Shown piece after piece: positions 36,862 to 45,144 of a stretch of 64,000 nt of DNA. The notes under the pieces are model-generated. The model searched no databases. It worked only from the letters and a program-made list of their open reading frames with translations, and had not been told where the DNA came from. The DNA is from Treponema sp. UBA792 (GTDB lineage Bacteria > Spirochaetota > Spirochaetia > Treponematales > Treponemataceae). How positions within the stretch are numbered: position 1 is the stretch's first letter; each line of letters starts with the position of its first letter. The DNA lies in assembly GCA_002296965.1 (NCBI GenBank), contig DBIW01000012.1, positions 62,001-126,000 on the forward strand, read 5' to 3'. The translations under genes were made by a program, and so were the position numbers.

Positions 36862-37767
36862 ATGAAAATCATATCTGCAAAATTCTTTCTGCTTTGCGCG
36901 GTTTTATATTCAGCGGCGGCCGGAGTTTTCTCTCAGGACCGGACGATATATTTGTGGCGCGGAATTCCGGGAATGGAACGCGAGAATTCGGTGATGTATG
37001 TACATTCGCCGGAAAAAAACGAATCAGGAACGGCGGTCATAATCTGTCCGGGCGGAAGCTACCATCATCTGGGACTTTACAACGAAGGCTACAAATCATC
37101 AAAATGGTTCTCTTCTATCGGAATAACGGCATTCATGCTTAAATACAGGACAAATGAAAGCGGCTACAATCATCCGGCAATGCTTCAGGACATTCAGCGC
37201 GCCATTCAGATTGTGCGTGAAAACGCCGGAGAATACGGAATAAATCCCGATAAAATAGGCGTAATCGGATACTCGGCCGGCGGCCACCTTGTCACGATGG
37301 CGGCGGAATTCGCCGGAAAATACAACGGTCCGGCAGAAGCGAGAATAACTTCCGGCGTAAGCCTAAGACCGGATTTTGTGATTCCAGTTTATCCGGTGGT
37401 ATCAATGCAGGATGAAATCGCGCACCGATGGTCACGGAAAAGCCTTCTGGGAAAGAATCCGACGCAGCAAATGAAGGACGACTTCTCCATGGAGATGAAT
37501 GTGCCTGATGACATGCCGCCAACCTACATCGTAGTGGCAAAAGACGACGACGTCGTGGACTACAGAAACAGCCTTGTCCTGTACGACGCGCTCAAGGAAA
37601 AACAGATTCCCGGCTGCCGCCTTGCTGTATATGAATGGGGAAAACACGGCTTCGGAATGCTGGACAACGATTTTATGAAAGAATTCAAATGGAACGAAAG
37701 CCTTAAAGACTGGCTTGAGGAAATAGGAGCGCTTGACGGCTCGGAAAAAATCCAGGCGGAACAGTAA
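36862..37767 (+). CDS. secreted alpha/beta-hydrolase, acetylxylan-esterase-like
   Basis: The 301-residue protein has a signal peptide (cleavage after VFSQ, near residue 26) and an alpha/beta-hydrolase fold. The oxyanion region is CPGGSYHHL, the nucleophile elbow GYSAGGH, the acid Asp in DDVVDYRNS and the catalytic His in WGKHGFG. Relatives deacetylate xylan or cleave feruloyl esters. It is a single-gene unit divergent from the lipoprotein gene. A TTG two codons upstream (36856) could also be read as a start but lies before the predicted mRNA start. Confidence 0.85.
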   Translation: MKIISAKFFLLCAVLYSAAAGVFSQDRTIYLWRGIPGMERENSVMYVHSPEKNESGTAVIICPGGSYHHLGLYNEGYKSSKWFSSIGITAFMLKYRTNESGYNHPAMLQDIQRAIQIVRENAGEYGINPDKIGVIGYSAGGHLVTMAAEFAGKYNGPAEARITSGVSLRPDFVIPVYPVVSMQDEIAHRWSRKSLLGKNPTQQMKDDFSMEMNVPDDMPPTYIVVAKDDDVVDYRNSLVLYDALKEKQIPGCRLAVYEWGKHGFGMLDNDFMKEFKWNESLKDWLEEIGALDGSEKIQAEQ

Positions 37768-37804
37768 AAATCCACGCCGGAACCACAGACAGTTCAAATC
37801 AGAT

Positions 37805-37851
37805 AAAAAAGCCGTTTCTCCGGTGAGCCAATTCCATCGGAGAAACGGCTT
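37805..37851 (-). terminator. purB terminator (bidirectional stem)
   Basis: GCCGTTTCTCCG and CGGAGAAACGGC form a perfect 12-bp stem over a 15-base loop. Six T follow on the minus strand. The plus side has only a short CTTTCT, so it may also stop the esterase transcript weakly. Confidence 0.88.
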
Positions 37852-37876
37852 TCTGTTCAGGAACGGCTCCGTCCCA

Positions 37877-39301
37877 TCATTTCTTCATAAGTTCGGCATA
37901 TTTCTGCGCAAGCCTTTTTGACTTTACGTCCGCAAGTCCGTGATAGCGCGCCGGATTCTCAAAGAATGTTTCCGGCTCCTTTACGCCGAGGCCTTCAAGC
38001 TGCTTTGTTATCCGGGCAAAAGTTTCCGGCCTTGATTTCAGCACCTCAAAGAACGTCTTTCCTGTCTGTTCCGCCTCAAGCGTGATTTTCCGGATAACCT
38101 CATGGGCATCGCTGATTCCGCTTTCCGCAAGCAGAATATACGCAGGCTCGGCAAGAACTCCGCCTTTCACCTTTCCGCCCGCGCCCTGAAGATTTCTCAT
38201 CATGCTTTCCTTGTCCGCCTGAAGTCCCTTCACCACCTTTTTCATGCGTGCCACAGCCATTACAAATCCTGACGTGTAATCGGCGATAAAACGCTGGCTT
38301 GCGCTGTTTGTAAGATCACGCTGATGCTCAGAAATCTGGTCGCTGTAAAAAGTTATCACACGCGGACTCATAGCCTTCCAAAGCGACTTCACATGCTCGC
38401 TGTTCCAGGGATTGCGCTTCTGCGGCATGGTGGATGAACCGACCTGAGTCGATGAGAAATACTCAAAAACCTCGCCGATTTCGGAACGCTGAAGATTGCG
38501 CAGATCATCTGCAAGATTCGCGATGATTCCGAACGCGACATTATACTCAAGCAGAAGACGGAGAAGATATTCCGGCTCCACAAGCTGATTTGAATATTCA
38601 CTCGGCTCAAGCCCCAGAAATTCAAGATAACGCCGCTCAAGCTCCTCCGGATCCCTGACTATCATGCTCGGTCCGTTGTATGCGCCGACAGGACCGGCGA
38701 GTTTTCCTTTAAGCTGATCGGAAAGCTCGTCTATTCTGAGGATTGACTTTCCAAGTCTGCTCACGAATTCCGCGATGGACCAGCCGAATGTAATGGGAAC
38801 CGCGTGCTGGCCATGAGTCCGTCCGACCTGAGGAGTAGCGCAGTCACGTTCGGCAATGGCACAGAGAGCCAGCTCCAGCTCCTTAAGCTCCGGTAGAACA
38901 ACATTTTTTGTGACATCACGCATACGCATGGAAAGTGCGGTGTCAAGAATATCAACAGAGGTGGCCCCTAGGTGGACAAGCGGCGCAATCTCCGCCGGAA
39001 CTTTTGTCTTCATCACATTGACAAGAGCGCGGATATTATGCTGGGTCTTCTCCTCCTCGGCATAGACCTCCTCCGGATCTATATCACCGGCGGTTCTGTC
39101 AAGCATTGCGGCAACATCATCAGTAAGCTGACCGCGGATTGAAAGATGCGCCTTAACAAGCGCGGATTCGGCTTTTGCACAGGAACGGACAGAGGCCTCC
39201 TCCGAAATATATGCTGAAAGTTTTGCAAAAACTTCTTTTTCCGAAATTGAATAGCGGTGATCCAGACAGGACAGATTTTCAAAAATATTTCTTGTTTCCA
39301 T
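37877..39301 (-). CDS. purB: adenylosuccinate lyase
   Basis: The 474-residue enzyme of the fumarase/aspartase superfamily removes fumarate from SAICAR and adenylosuccinate in purine synthesis. The signature loop is GSSTMPQKRNPWNSE (catalytic Ser), and the substrate-binding GRTHGQHAVPITFGW motif is also present. Near-consensus TTGATA-17-TATAAT lies 9 bases before the ATG, with no ribosome binding site. The promoter is back to back with that of the yhbY gene. No other purine gene is in the window. Confidence 0.95.
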   Translation of the reverse strand: METRNIFENLSCLDHRYSISEKEVFAKLSAYISEEASVRSCAKAESALVKAHLSIRGQLTDDVAAMLDRTAGDIDPEEVYAEEEKTQHNIRALVNVMKTKVPAEIAPLVHLGATSVDILDTALSMRMRDVTKNVVLPELKELELALCAIAERDCATPQVGRTHGQHAVPITFGWSIAEFVSRLGKSILRIDELSDQLKGKLAGPVGAYNGPSMIVRDPEELERRYLEFLGLEPSEYSNQLVEPEYLLRLLLEYNVAFGIIANLADDLRNLQRSEIGEVFEYFSSTQVGSSTMPQKRNPWNSEHVKSLWKAMSPRVITFYSDQISEHQRDLTNSASQRFIADYTSGFVMAVARMKKVVKGLQADKESMMRNLQGAGGKVKGGVLAEPAYILLAESGISDAHEVIRKITLEAEQTGKTFFEVLKSRPETFARITKQLEGLGVKEPETFFENPARYHGLADVKSKRLAQKYAELMKK

Positions 39302-39310
39302 AATAACGTG

Positions 39311-39339
39311 ATTATATCAGAGAGTTTTGACAATATCAA
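39311..39339 (-). promoter_or_regulatory. purB promoter
   Basis: TTGATA (39334-39339), a 17-base spacer and perfect TATAAT (39311-39316). The start codon is 9 bases after the -10, leaving a leader of about two bases. Confidence 0.7.
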
Positions 39340-39340
39340 A

Positions 39341-39369
39341 TTGAAAAACACGGAGATAAAATGTAATAT
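39341..39369 (+). promoter_or_regulatory. yhbY promoter, leaderless type
   Basis: TTGAAA (39341-39346), a 17-base spacer and TAATAT (39364-39369), ending 6 bases before the ATG. Its -35 is one base from the purB -35 on the other strand. Confidence 0.65.
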
Positions 39370-39375
39370 ATCGGC

Positions 39376-39687
39376 ATGACAGAAATAAACAGCAGACAGC
39401 GCAGATTCCTTGAAAAGGCGGCGCACAATCTGGCACCGGTCGTCATCATCGGCGGGGCAGGAGCCACAGAAGGCGTAATTTCCATGGCGGACAAATCGCT
39501 TGCATCACACGAGCTGATAAAAATAAAATTCAACGAATTCAAAGACGAAAAACAGGAGCTGACAGAAAAGATAAGAGAAGCCTGCAGTGCGGTCACCGTG
39601 AGAATAATCGGAAACGTCGCGATTCTTTTCAGACAGGCCGAAAAGGAAGAGGACAGAATCTACAAGCTTCCGATAAAACTTGCATGA
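39376..39687 (+). CDS. yhbY: YhbY/CRM-domain RNA-binding protein
   Basis: The 103-residue protein is a single CRM (CRS1-YhbY) domain, with RQRRFLEKAAHNLAPVVIIGGAG at the start and the ELIKIKFNEF strand in the middle. It is thought to bind pre-50S ribosomal particles. The conserved GxxG loop appears as IGGAGAT rather than the common GKxG. The mRNA is probably leaderless. Its end overlaps the -35 of the PilZ gene promoter, which starts 29 bases later. Confidence 0.9.
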   Translation: MTEINSRQRRFLEKAAHNLAPVVIIGGAGATEGVISMADKSLASHELIKIKFNEFKDEKQELTEKIREACSAVTVRIIGNVAILFRQAEKEEDRIYKLPIKLA

Positions 39688-39708
39688 ACATAGGAATTGG
39701 GATAGACT
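39680..39708 (+). promoter_or_regulatory. leaderless-type promoter of the PilZ-TPR unit
   Basis: TTGCAT (39680-39685), a 17-base spacer and TAGACT (39703-39708), ending 7 bases before the ATG at 39716. Confidence 0.5.
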
Positions 39709-39715
39709 ATATATT

Positions 39716-40588
39716 ATGGGTGTTTCAACAAGTCTTCAGACCACAAGATATTATGATTTTTTCCGTGACAAGGAAATCATTTTCACAAAGGCAAATTTAC
39801 GCTCTCTCCATATAGATCCGAGACAGATTTACATAAAGTGCAACGACGGGCAGTATCCGTGCATCATAAATTCCACATCCCTTCAGATGGCAAAAATCAT
39901 CATAGGAACGACCGGCGCGGCCTACACTTTTCTGACCAAAAACAAGGCGACAGTTGTAAGTCTGCGGTACTGCTTTCTTGACCAGAACAACGCCCCGATT
40001 CAGTTTTTTGTGAACTGCACGGTGATGGATGTTCAGCCGTATCAGAATTCAAAGGAACTTGCGATTGTCACGCTGGAATTCACGCAGCGGCCGCCGGATG
40101 ATCTGATTCTCCATATCGGAGAATTCATCGAGGCGCAGGAAAACTTCATCAACAGGCGCGAGGAAAGAATCGAGATAAACGAGAATTCAATGCGCAAGCT
40201 CGGTATTCAGAAGGAAGAATCCGTAATCTACATAGAAAAGGTTCCACGCCGATGTATTTTAAAGGATCTGTCCTTTTCCGGCGCAAAAGTCATGCTTGTA
40301 GGCGTTCCGAAATTTCTTGTGAACAAGGCACAGGCTCTTGCAATAAATTTCACCGACACAAACGAGCAATGCCTGCTGAACGGAAAAATTGTCCGCTCGG
40401 AATTTCTTGAAGGCAGAAAGGATATTGCCATCTGCCATCTGGCATTCGACGACAACGAAGTTCCCATGACATACAAAATGCACATAAACAACTACATAAC
40501 GACTCTGCGCAAAAAGGCTCTTAACAGCATATCCAATATGCAGTCACAGGAACAGACCGATGCGGGAAACGCAAATCAGGCAAGGTAA
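39716..40588 (+). CDS. PilZ-domain (cyclic di-GMP-binding) protein
   Basis: The 290-residue protein has an N-terminal beta-rich domain (about residues 15-130) and a C-terminal PilZ domain. The cyclic-di-GMP motif parts are RREER (Arg147 and Arg151, RxxxR) and DLSFSG (Asp184, Ser186, Gly189, DxSxxG), both intact. The two-domain build resembles YcgR-type effectors that tune motility or surface functions. T. denticola has a characterised PilZ protein, and this could be its relative. The ATG at 39716 is favoured over an upstream start at 39680 by promoter position. A TPR gene follows after one base. Confidence 0.82.
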   Translation: MGVSTSLQTTRYYDFFRDKEIIFTKANLRSLHIDPRQIYIKCNDGQYPCIINSTSLQMAKIIIGTTGAAYTFLTKNKATVVSLRYCFLDQNNAPIQFFVNCTVMDVQPYQNSKELAIVTLEFTQRPPDDLILHIGEFIEAQENFINRREERIEINENSMRKLGIQKEESVIYIEKVPRRCILKDLSFSGAKVMLVGVPKFLVNKAQALAINFTDTNEQCLLNGKIVRSEFLEGRKDIAICHLAFDDNEVPMTYKMHINNYITTLRKKALNSISNMQSQEQTDAGNANQAR

Positions 40589-40589
40589 G

Positions 40590-41747
40590 ATGATGGATCC
40601 GACAAGCCCCCTGGACTCGATATATTTTATAACTCTGCCGGATGATTTCCGGCTTGCCGAAACCGCGCTTCAGATTGATCCGACAATACAGCTTCCCGTC
40701 CAGAAAAAGAATACGGATGCGCCGGGAACATTCAATCCGGAGGAGATAACAGCGGAACAGATTCTTGCCGGAATTCTGACGGTTCTTGCTTATGACAAAA
40801 AGAATCCGAACCTTGACTACTACCGCTCGATAATAAAAAAAGCGAGACCCGGCATAAAGAAGGAGCTCTGCGAAGCCGCAATACTCAAAACAAAAAACGG
40901 CGACTTTGAGCTTGCGGAGGAGATTTTTTCCGCGCTGCTGGGGCTTTCTCCTGACGATCCGGCGGTGATTCTTAACATGGCGCTCTTTCTTGATGAAAGG
41001 GCGGAATCTTTCAGGCACGCGGACATGAACGAATATGCGGACGCCTACGACAGCGACGCATTCTCGTATTATCAGCAGGCGATGGATGCGGAGCCGCCAC
41101 TGCCGGACGCATTCTTCAACGCGGGCTTCTTCTTCATGAAACAGTACAAATACCGGGAGGCAAAAGACTGTTTTGAGACCTATCTGGCGCTCACCTGCGA
41201 CACAAAAGATGAGGATCTTGGAGAAAACGGAATCTATAAAAAGGAGCGCGCGCAGGAAATCATCACGAACATAAACAGCCAGAACATGGATGACGCGCGG
41301 TTCAAGGCCGCATACGACCTGATTTCGGGAGGAGAAGAGGAAAAAGGACTTGAGGAGATACGGAAATTCCTTCAGAACAACCCGAAGGTCTGGAATGCCT
41401 GGTTCATGTTGGGTTGGGGATTGAGAAAACTGAAACGCTATCAGGATGCAAAGAATGCATTTCTTGAGGCGCTGAAATACGGCGGAGACAAAAACGCTGA
41501 CACCTACAACGAGCTTTCCCTGTGCCTTATTCAGGAGAAGGATTTTGCCGCCGCAGAAAAGAATCTTAAAACAGCCCTGTCGATTGAGCCGGAGAACACA
41601 AAAGTCATGTCGAATCTCGGCTACCTTGCGCTCGCCAAAGGAGATTCCAATGAAGCCCGCAATTATTTTTCGGCGGCGCTGGAATTTGACCCGAACGACA
41701 AAATCGCCGCCGCAGAGCTGTTCAATCTGGAGAAATCCGGCAACTGA
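40590..41747 (+). CDS. tetratricopeptide-repeat protein
   Basis: The 385-residue cytoplasmic protein has no signal peptide. It has an acidic N-terminal region and at least six TPR-like helical pairs (about residues 95-375; examples are DAFFNAGFFFMKQYKYREAKDCFE and NTKVMSNLGYLALAKGDSNEARNYF). Such repeats bind partner proteins. AAGGT lies before the start, an ATGATG pair at 40590-40595. It is one base from the PilZ stop, so it is probably a partner of the PilZ effector. Confidence 0.85.
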   Translation: MMDPTSPLDSIYFITLPDDFRLAETALQIDPTIQLPVQKKNTDAPGTFNPEEITAEQILAGILTVLAYDKKNPNLDYYRSIIKKARPGIKKELCEAAILKTKNGDFELAEEIFSALLGLSPDDPAVILNMALFLDERAESFRHADMNEYADAYDSDAFSYYQQAMDAEPPLPDAFFNAGFFFMKQYKYREAKDCFETYLALTCDTKDEDLGENGIYKKERAQEIITNINSQNMDDARFKAAYDLISGGEEEKGLEEIRKFLQNNPKVWNAWFMLGWGLRKLKRYQDAKNAFLEALKYGGDKNADTYNELSLCLIQEKDFAAAEKNLKTALSIEPENTKVMSNLGYLALAKGDSNEARNYFSAALEFDPNDKIAAAELFNLEKSGN

Positions 41748-41756
41748 AAAACGGCG

Positions 41757-42215
41757 CTAATTCAGGAAATCAAGCGAAATTCTGTCTCCAATGGAAATTC
41801 CTTCCGCCGCGAACCAGCCCTGCGGAACTTCCAGCGCATATCTGACAGAAACGGTGCTCTTTACCGGCGAAAGACTGAACGGAGTCATGTCGAATATGTC
41901 GCGTATCACGCCATGCGAATCGATATAAGCGATGGAAAGCGGATGCGGCGTGTTCTTCATCCAGAATGAAAGAACCTGATCCTGTCCGAAAACAAATATC
42001 ATCCCTGTTCCTGCCGGAATTTTCCTGCGCTCCATGAATCCGAACGCCCGTGTCTCCTCGGTGTCGGCGATTTCCGCAGTTACATCTGCGGTTCTTCCGT
42101 CCGCGCAAAAAATCCGGATGCCGGACGTATCAAGTTTTTTTCCGCCGCAACCATGCATAAACGCCGCAAGCAAAAGGAGCAGCAGCGGAATCCCATAGAA
42201 TTTAAGTTTTCTCAT
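41757..42215 (-). CDS. DUF192 lipoprotein
   Basis: The 152-residue protein has a signal sequence ending in a lipobox (HGC at about residue 23) and a DUF192 domain (RAFGFMERRKIPAGTGMIFVF, then FWMKNTPHPLSIAYID). DUF192 proteins are small periplasmic or surface proteins of unknown function. The ATG overlaps the stop of the next gene upstream (ATGA), so it is the second gene of a two-gene unit. It is convergent with the TPR gene. Confidence 0.88.
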   Translation of the reverse strand: MRKLKFYGIPLLLLLLAAFMHGCGGKKLDTSGIRIFCADGRTADVTAEIADTEETRAFGFMERRKIPAGTGMIFVFGQDQVLSFWMKNTPHPLSIAYIDSHGVIRDIFDMTPFSLSPVKSTVSVRYALEVPQGWFAAEGISIGDRISLDFLN

Positions 42216-42760
42216 AGCTCATCCAGAAACATTTCCCGCGTCATCTCCGTTCCGGACAGCGGAACAGATGATTTTCCACGCATGGAATCAGAAATTTTAT
42301 TGTCTATATATTTCAGCGTAAGGGGTTTCTCCAGAATCATCGTTACAGAATCATCCTTCCATACGGCCTGCCTCGGATCAAGAGAATCAGGATTTCCATA
42401 TTTGCCGCAAAGCGTAGTGAAAACGCTGTAATAGTCCATTTTATCACGGTTGATATTTACCGTTATAGTAAAAAGTTTGTCCTCAAAGAACTGAAACCAG
42501 CATCGGCGCAGGAAAACAGAGCCATGACCGTATTCCGCATCCGTCTCGATAAGCACACGCGCGTCCCCAGGAATAAGAGACACATCTCTGTCACCGTGAT
42601 AGCCGAAATCAGAGTTTTTTTTGAGCGCATCTTTAGTCTCGTCAAGCGACATTCCCAATGAAATTCCGCCATACCCGGAAGGAAGCGAATCCTCCGACCA
42701 TGAAGCCTGGACAATAAAAAACGTAAAAAGAAAAAGAAATAAAAACGGAAGTCTTTTCAT
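42212..42760 (-). CDS. secreted protein of unknown function
   Basis: The 182-residue protein has a signal peptide (LPFLFLFLFTFFIVQASWS) and a mature domain starting GYGGISLGMSLDETKDALKK. That opening resembles small periplasmic proteins in which this repeat-like start precedes a compact alpha/beta domain; I do not recognise a named family. It is the first gene of a unit with the DUF192 lipoprotein. GATAAT ends 7 bases before the ATG. Confidence 0.75.
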   Translation of the reverse strand: MKRLPFLFLFLFTFFIVQASWSEDSLPSGYGGISLGMSLDETKDALKKNSDFGYHGDRDVSLIPGDARVLIETDAEYGHGSVFLRRCWFQFFEDKLFTITVNINRDKMDYYSVFTTLCGKYGNPDSLDPRQAVWKDDSVTMILEKPLTLKYIDNKISDSMRGKSSVPLSGTEMTREMFLDEL

Positions 42761-42767
42761 ATCGAAG

Positions 42768-42795
42768 ATTATCGGAAAAACAGAAAATTTGTTGA
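42768..42795 (-). promoter_or_regulatory. leaderless-type promoter of the secreted protein-DUF192 unit
   Basis: GATAAT (42768-42773) ends 7 bases before the ATG. TCAACA lies 16 bases upstream. No ribosome binding site is present. Confidence 0.45.
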
Positions 42796-42806
42796 TTCAA
42801 AAACAG

Positions 42807-43985
42807 TCAGCTCTGCTTGCGCAGGAACGCCGACTGCTTTGTAAGCTCAAGCAAATCCTTTATGAAGATTTTTCCGTTGATTATTTTTATATGCGAATCC
42901 TGCTGGAAATCATAGATTGCCTTCGGCTGAAGCTCCTTGGGAATTCCGCACATGTTCGCAAGATCAAGCAAAGTAAAGTCGGTCTGCCTTGAGTCGCCGA
43001 ATTTAAGCGAGAGTTTCTGCTTTTCAAACTGAAGCGACAGCATATCCAGCATCCGCTCGGCGGGATTCATGATGCTTGCGTTATCAAGCTGGCGGTACAT
43101 CGACCATAGCCGCTCCGCAAGTGTAGTGGTAAGTCTGGCAATAAGCTGCGGCTGCGTGGAGACCATCTGATTAAAGTTGTTCCTGTTCACGACCATCAGA
43201 CGGCAGGCGGAATGGGCAATCGCCGAGGCCGAACGAGGCTTGTTCTCAAGAAGCGCCATCTCTCCGAACATATCTCCCTTCTGAAGGACAGCAAGCGTCA
43301 CCTCATTTCCGTCCACAACTTTCGTTATGGAAACCTGTCCGCTTTGAATTATAAACATATCGGCCCCGCGCTGCGCCTCTGAAAAAATCATGGTGTCCTG
43401 AGGGTATTCCCGGACAAGCTCCTCGGTCGGCTCAAAATAAACCGCATGGGTTCTAGGCTTATATGTTATGAATTTCTTTTTTGCGACATCAGCGCATACA
43501 CCTTCAGGTTTCGTTTTAAGGAACTGATAATATGCGTATTCGGCTATGTCAAGCTTTCTGATTTTCTCGTAATATTCGGCAACCTTGAAAATCTGATCGG
43601 AAGTGTCGGCTGCGGCATTGTTCAACGTCGCTTTTGTAAGCATTTCGTTCATGACGCGCATTCTGTTCGCGAAAGTCTTTATTATTTTAAGTGCAACCGG
43701 CGTATTTTTTACGATAAGATCAGGATATTGCTCCTTTTTTACGGAAATGACAGCGACATCATCCGTAAGGGCGACAGCGGTTTCTATCTGAGGATGCCCG
43801 GACATACACGGCACGACACCGACAAAATCACCGGGACCAAGTCTGACCGGCGCAAGTCCCGCACTGGCACCTTTGTAACACTGAACAAATCCCCTCTGTA
43901 TAATGTAGAAACGGTCACTGTCAGCCTTGCCTTCCATGACAATATATGAGCCTTTCTTAAAATTCAAAATCGACAGCTGCAGCAC
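42807..43985 (-). CDS. double cyclic-nucleotide-binding-domain regulator
   Basis: The 392-residue protein has two CNB (Crp-like) domains. The first spans about residues 5-115 (YIVMEGKADSDRFYIIQRG). The second spans about 195-310 and has a good phosphate-binding cassette (KGDMFGEMALLENKPRSASAIA). A C-terminal winged-helix-like region follows. The first domain lacks the GE.A..P.RSA cassette, so only the second is likely to bind a nucleotide. The start is GTG. It lies just downstream of murB, an arrangement I recall in T. pallidum. Confidence 0.85.
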   Translation of the reverse strand: MLQLSILNFKKGSYIVMEGKADSDRFYIIQRGFVQCYKGASAGLAPVRLGPGDFVGVVPCMSGHPQIETAVALTDDVAVISVKKEQYPDLIVKNTPVALKIIKTFANRMRVMNEMLTKATLNNAAADTSDQIFKVAEYYEKIRKLDIAEYAYYQFLKTKPEGVCADVAKKKFITYKPRTHAVYFEPTEELVREYPQDTMIFSEAQRGADMFIIQSGQVSITKVVDGNEVTLAVLQKGDMFGEMALLENKPRSASAIAHSACRLMVVNRNNFNQMVSTQPQLIARLTTTLAERLWSMYRQLDNASIMNPAERMLDMLSLQFEKQKLSLKFGDSRQTDFTLLDLANMCGIPKELQPKAIYDFQQDSHIKIINGKIFIKDLLELTKQSAFLRKQS

Positions 43986-44023
43986 TTTTCACCACCCGAT
44001 AACATTAAAATTATAAATTCACA

Positions 44024-45019
44024 TTATCCGTTTGTCAACAAACGTGAACAAACTGAATCCTTATAGTCAAATTTATTATCGACAAAAACAATCTCCGGCT
44101 CAAGCACAAAACCTGTCCTTTCAAAAACCGTTTTCCTTATATGCTCCGTAAGATTGCGTATGTCAGTTCCTGAGGCGTTTCCCGTGTTTATAATAAAATT
44201 TCCGTGCCATGGCGCGACTTCCGCTCCGCCTACAGAAAAACCTTTAAGACCGGCATCCTCAATAATTTTGCCGGAAGGCGCACCGAACTTCCTGTTGTTC
44301 TTGAAGACACTTCCCGCGCTTGGAAAACGGAAATGTCCCTTGGAGACACGCTCATTCACATAAAAGGCGCAGTCTCCGCGGATTTTTTCCATGCGGTCCG
44401 GAGACTCCTTTTTCAGGCGGAAAACCGCAGAAAGAACGGCAAACGGAAATTTCTGAAACGGCGAGCGTTTGTAGTCCCAGTCAGATGCGGAAAATTCAAT
44501 TTTCCCGCGGGAAAGATTCTCCAAATCAAGAAATTCCGCCGAGCAGAAAATGTCGCTCACTGAAAGATCAAAACACCTTGCGTTCATGTAGACGGCTCCG
44601 CCCACACTGCCCGGAAGTCCCGCAAATTTTTCCATTCCGGAAATGCAGGCATCCGCACAGAAATTCACAAACGAGGCGAACGAAGCCCCGGACTGACATT
44701 CAACAAGAACAAAATCACCGTCTTCCCCAAGAATTCTGATTCCGCCGCAATTTCTAGTGGAGACAACCGCTCCCGTAAATTCACCGTCCGGAAACACGAT
44801 ATTGCTTCCGCCGCCAAGCAGAAAAAAAGGAACATTCTCACGGCGCAGCAGCTCAAAGGCAAAGACAAAAGAATCGGAATCTTCGGGCGCAATAAAAAGT
44901 TCCGCAGTTCCTCCGGTTCTGAACGTGGAAAACTGCGGCAGCGGACGGTCAAAACTGATTTCGCCATGGAAATTTCCGTTCATATTGAAATTTTTGCCTA
45001 TTTCTCTTATGTTATACAC
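44024..45019 (-). CDS. murB: UDP-N-acetylenolpyruvoylglucosamine reductase
   Basis: This FAD enzyme makes UDP-MurNAc for peptidoglycan. The N-terminal FAD-binding domain has FSTFRTGGTAELF and LGGGSNIVF, the substrate domain AGLPGSVGGAVYMNA, and the C-terminal part the catalytic-Ser segment PSAGSVFKN with the acid Glu in VLEPEIVFV. The start is uncertain: a GTG at 45019 has AAGGA upstream (331 residues), while an ATG at 44983 (319 residues) gives a start nearer the usual family length. Synteny with cysS and the CNB regulator supports the call. Confidence 0.93.
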   Translation of the reverse strand: MYNIREIGKNFNMNGNFHGEISFDRPLPQFSTFRTGGTAELFIAPEDSDSFVFAFELLRRENVPFFLLGGGSNIVFPDGEFTGAVVSTRNCGGIRILGEDGDFVLVECQSGASFASFVNFCADACISGMEKFAGLPGSVGGAVYMNARCFDLSVSDIFCSAEFLDLENLSRGKIEFSASDWDYKRSPFQKFPFAVLSAVFRLKKESPDRMEKIRGDCAFYVNERVSKGHFRFPSAGSVFKNNRKFGAPSGKIIEDAGLKGFSVGGAEVAPWHGNFIINTGNASGTDIRNLTEHIRKTVFERTGFVLEPEIVFVDNKFDYKDSVCSRLLTNG

Positions 45020-45144
45020 AATATATCCTTTAGAATTTCCTGTCGAACAGCAATTTTTCTCAGATCAGAAAATTCCGGAAAAACAGCTTTCAGGAAGCCT
45101 TTATTCTATATAAGATTTATCTTTTTTTAAAGAGGTGCTGAAAA

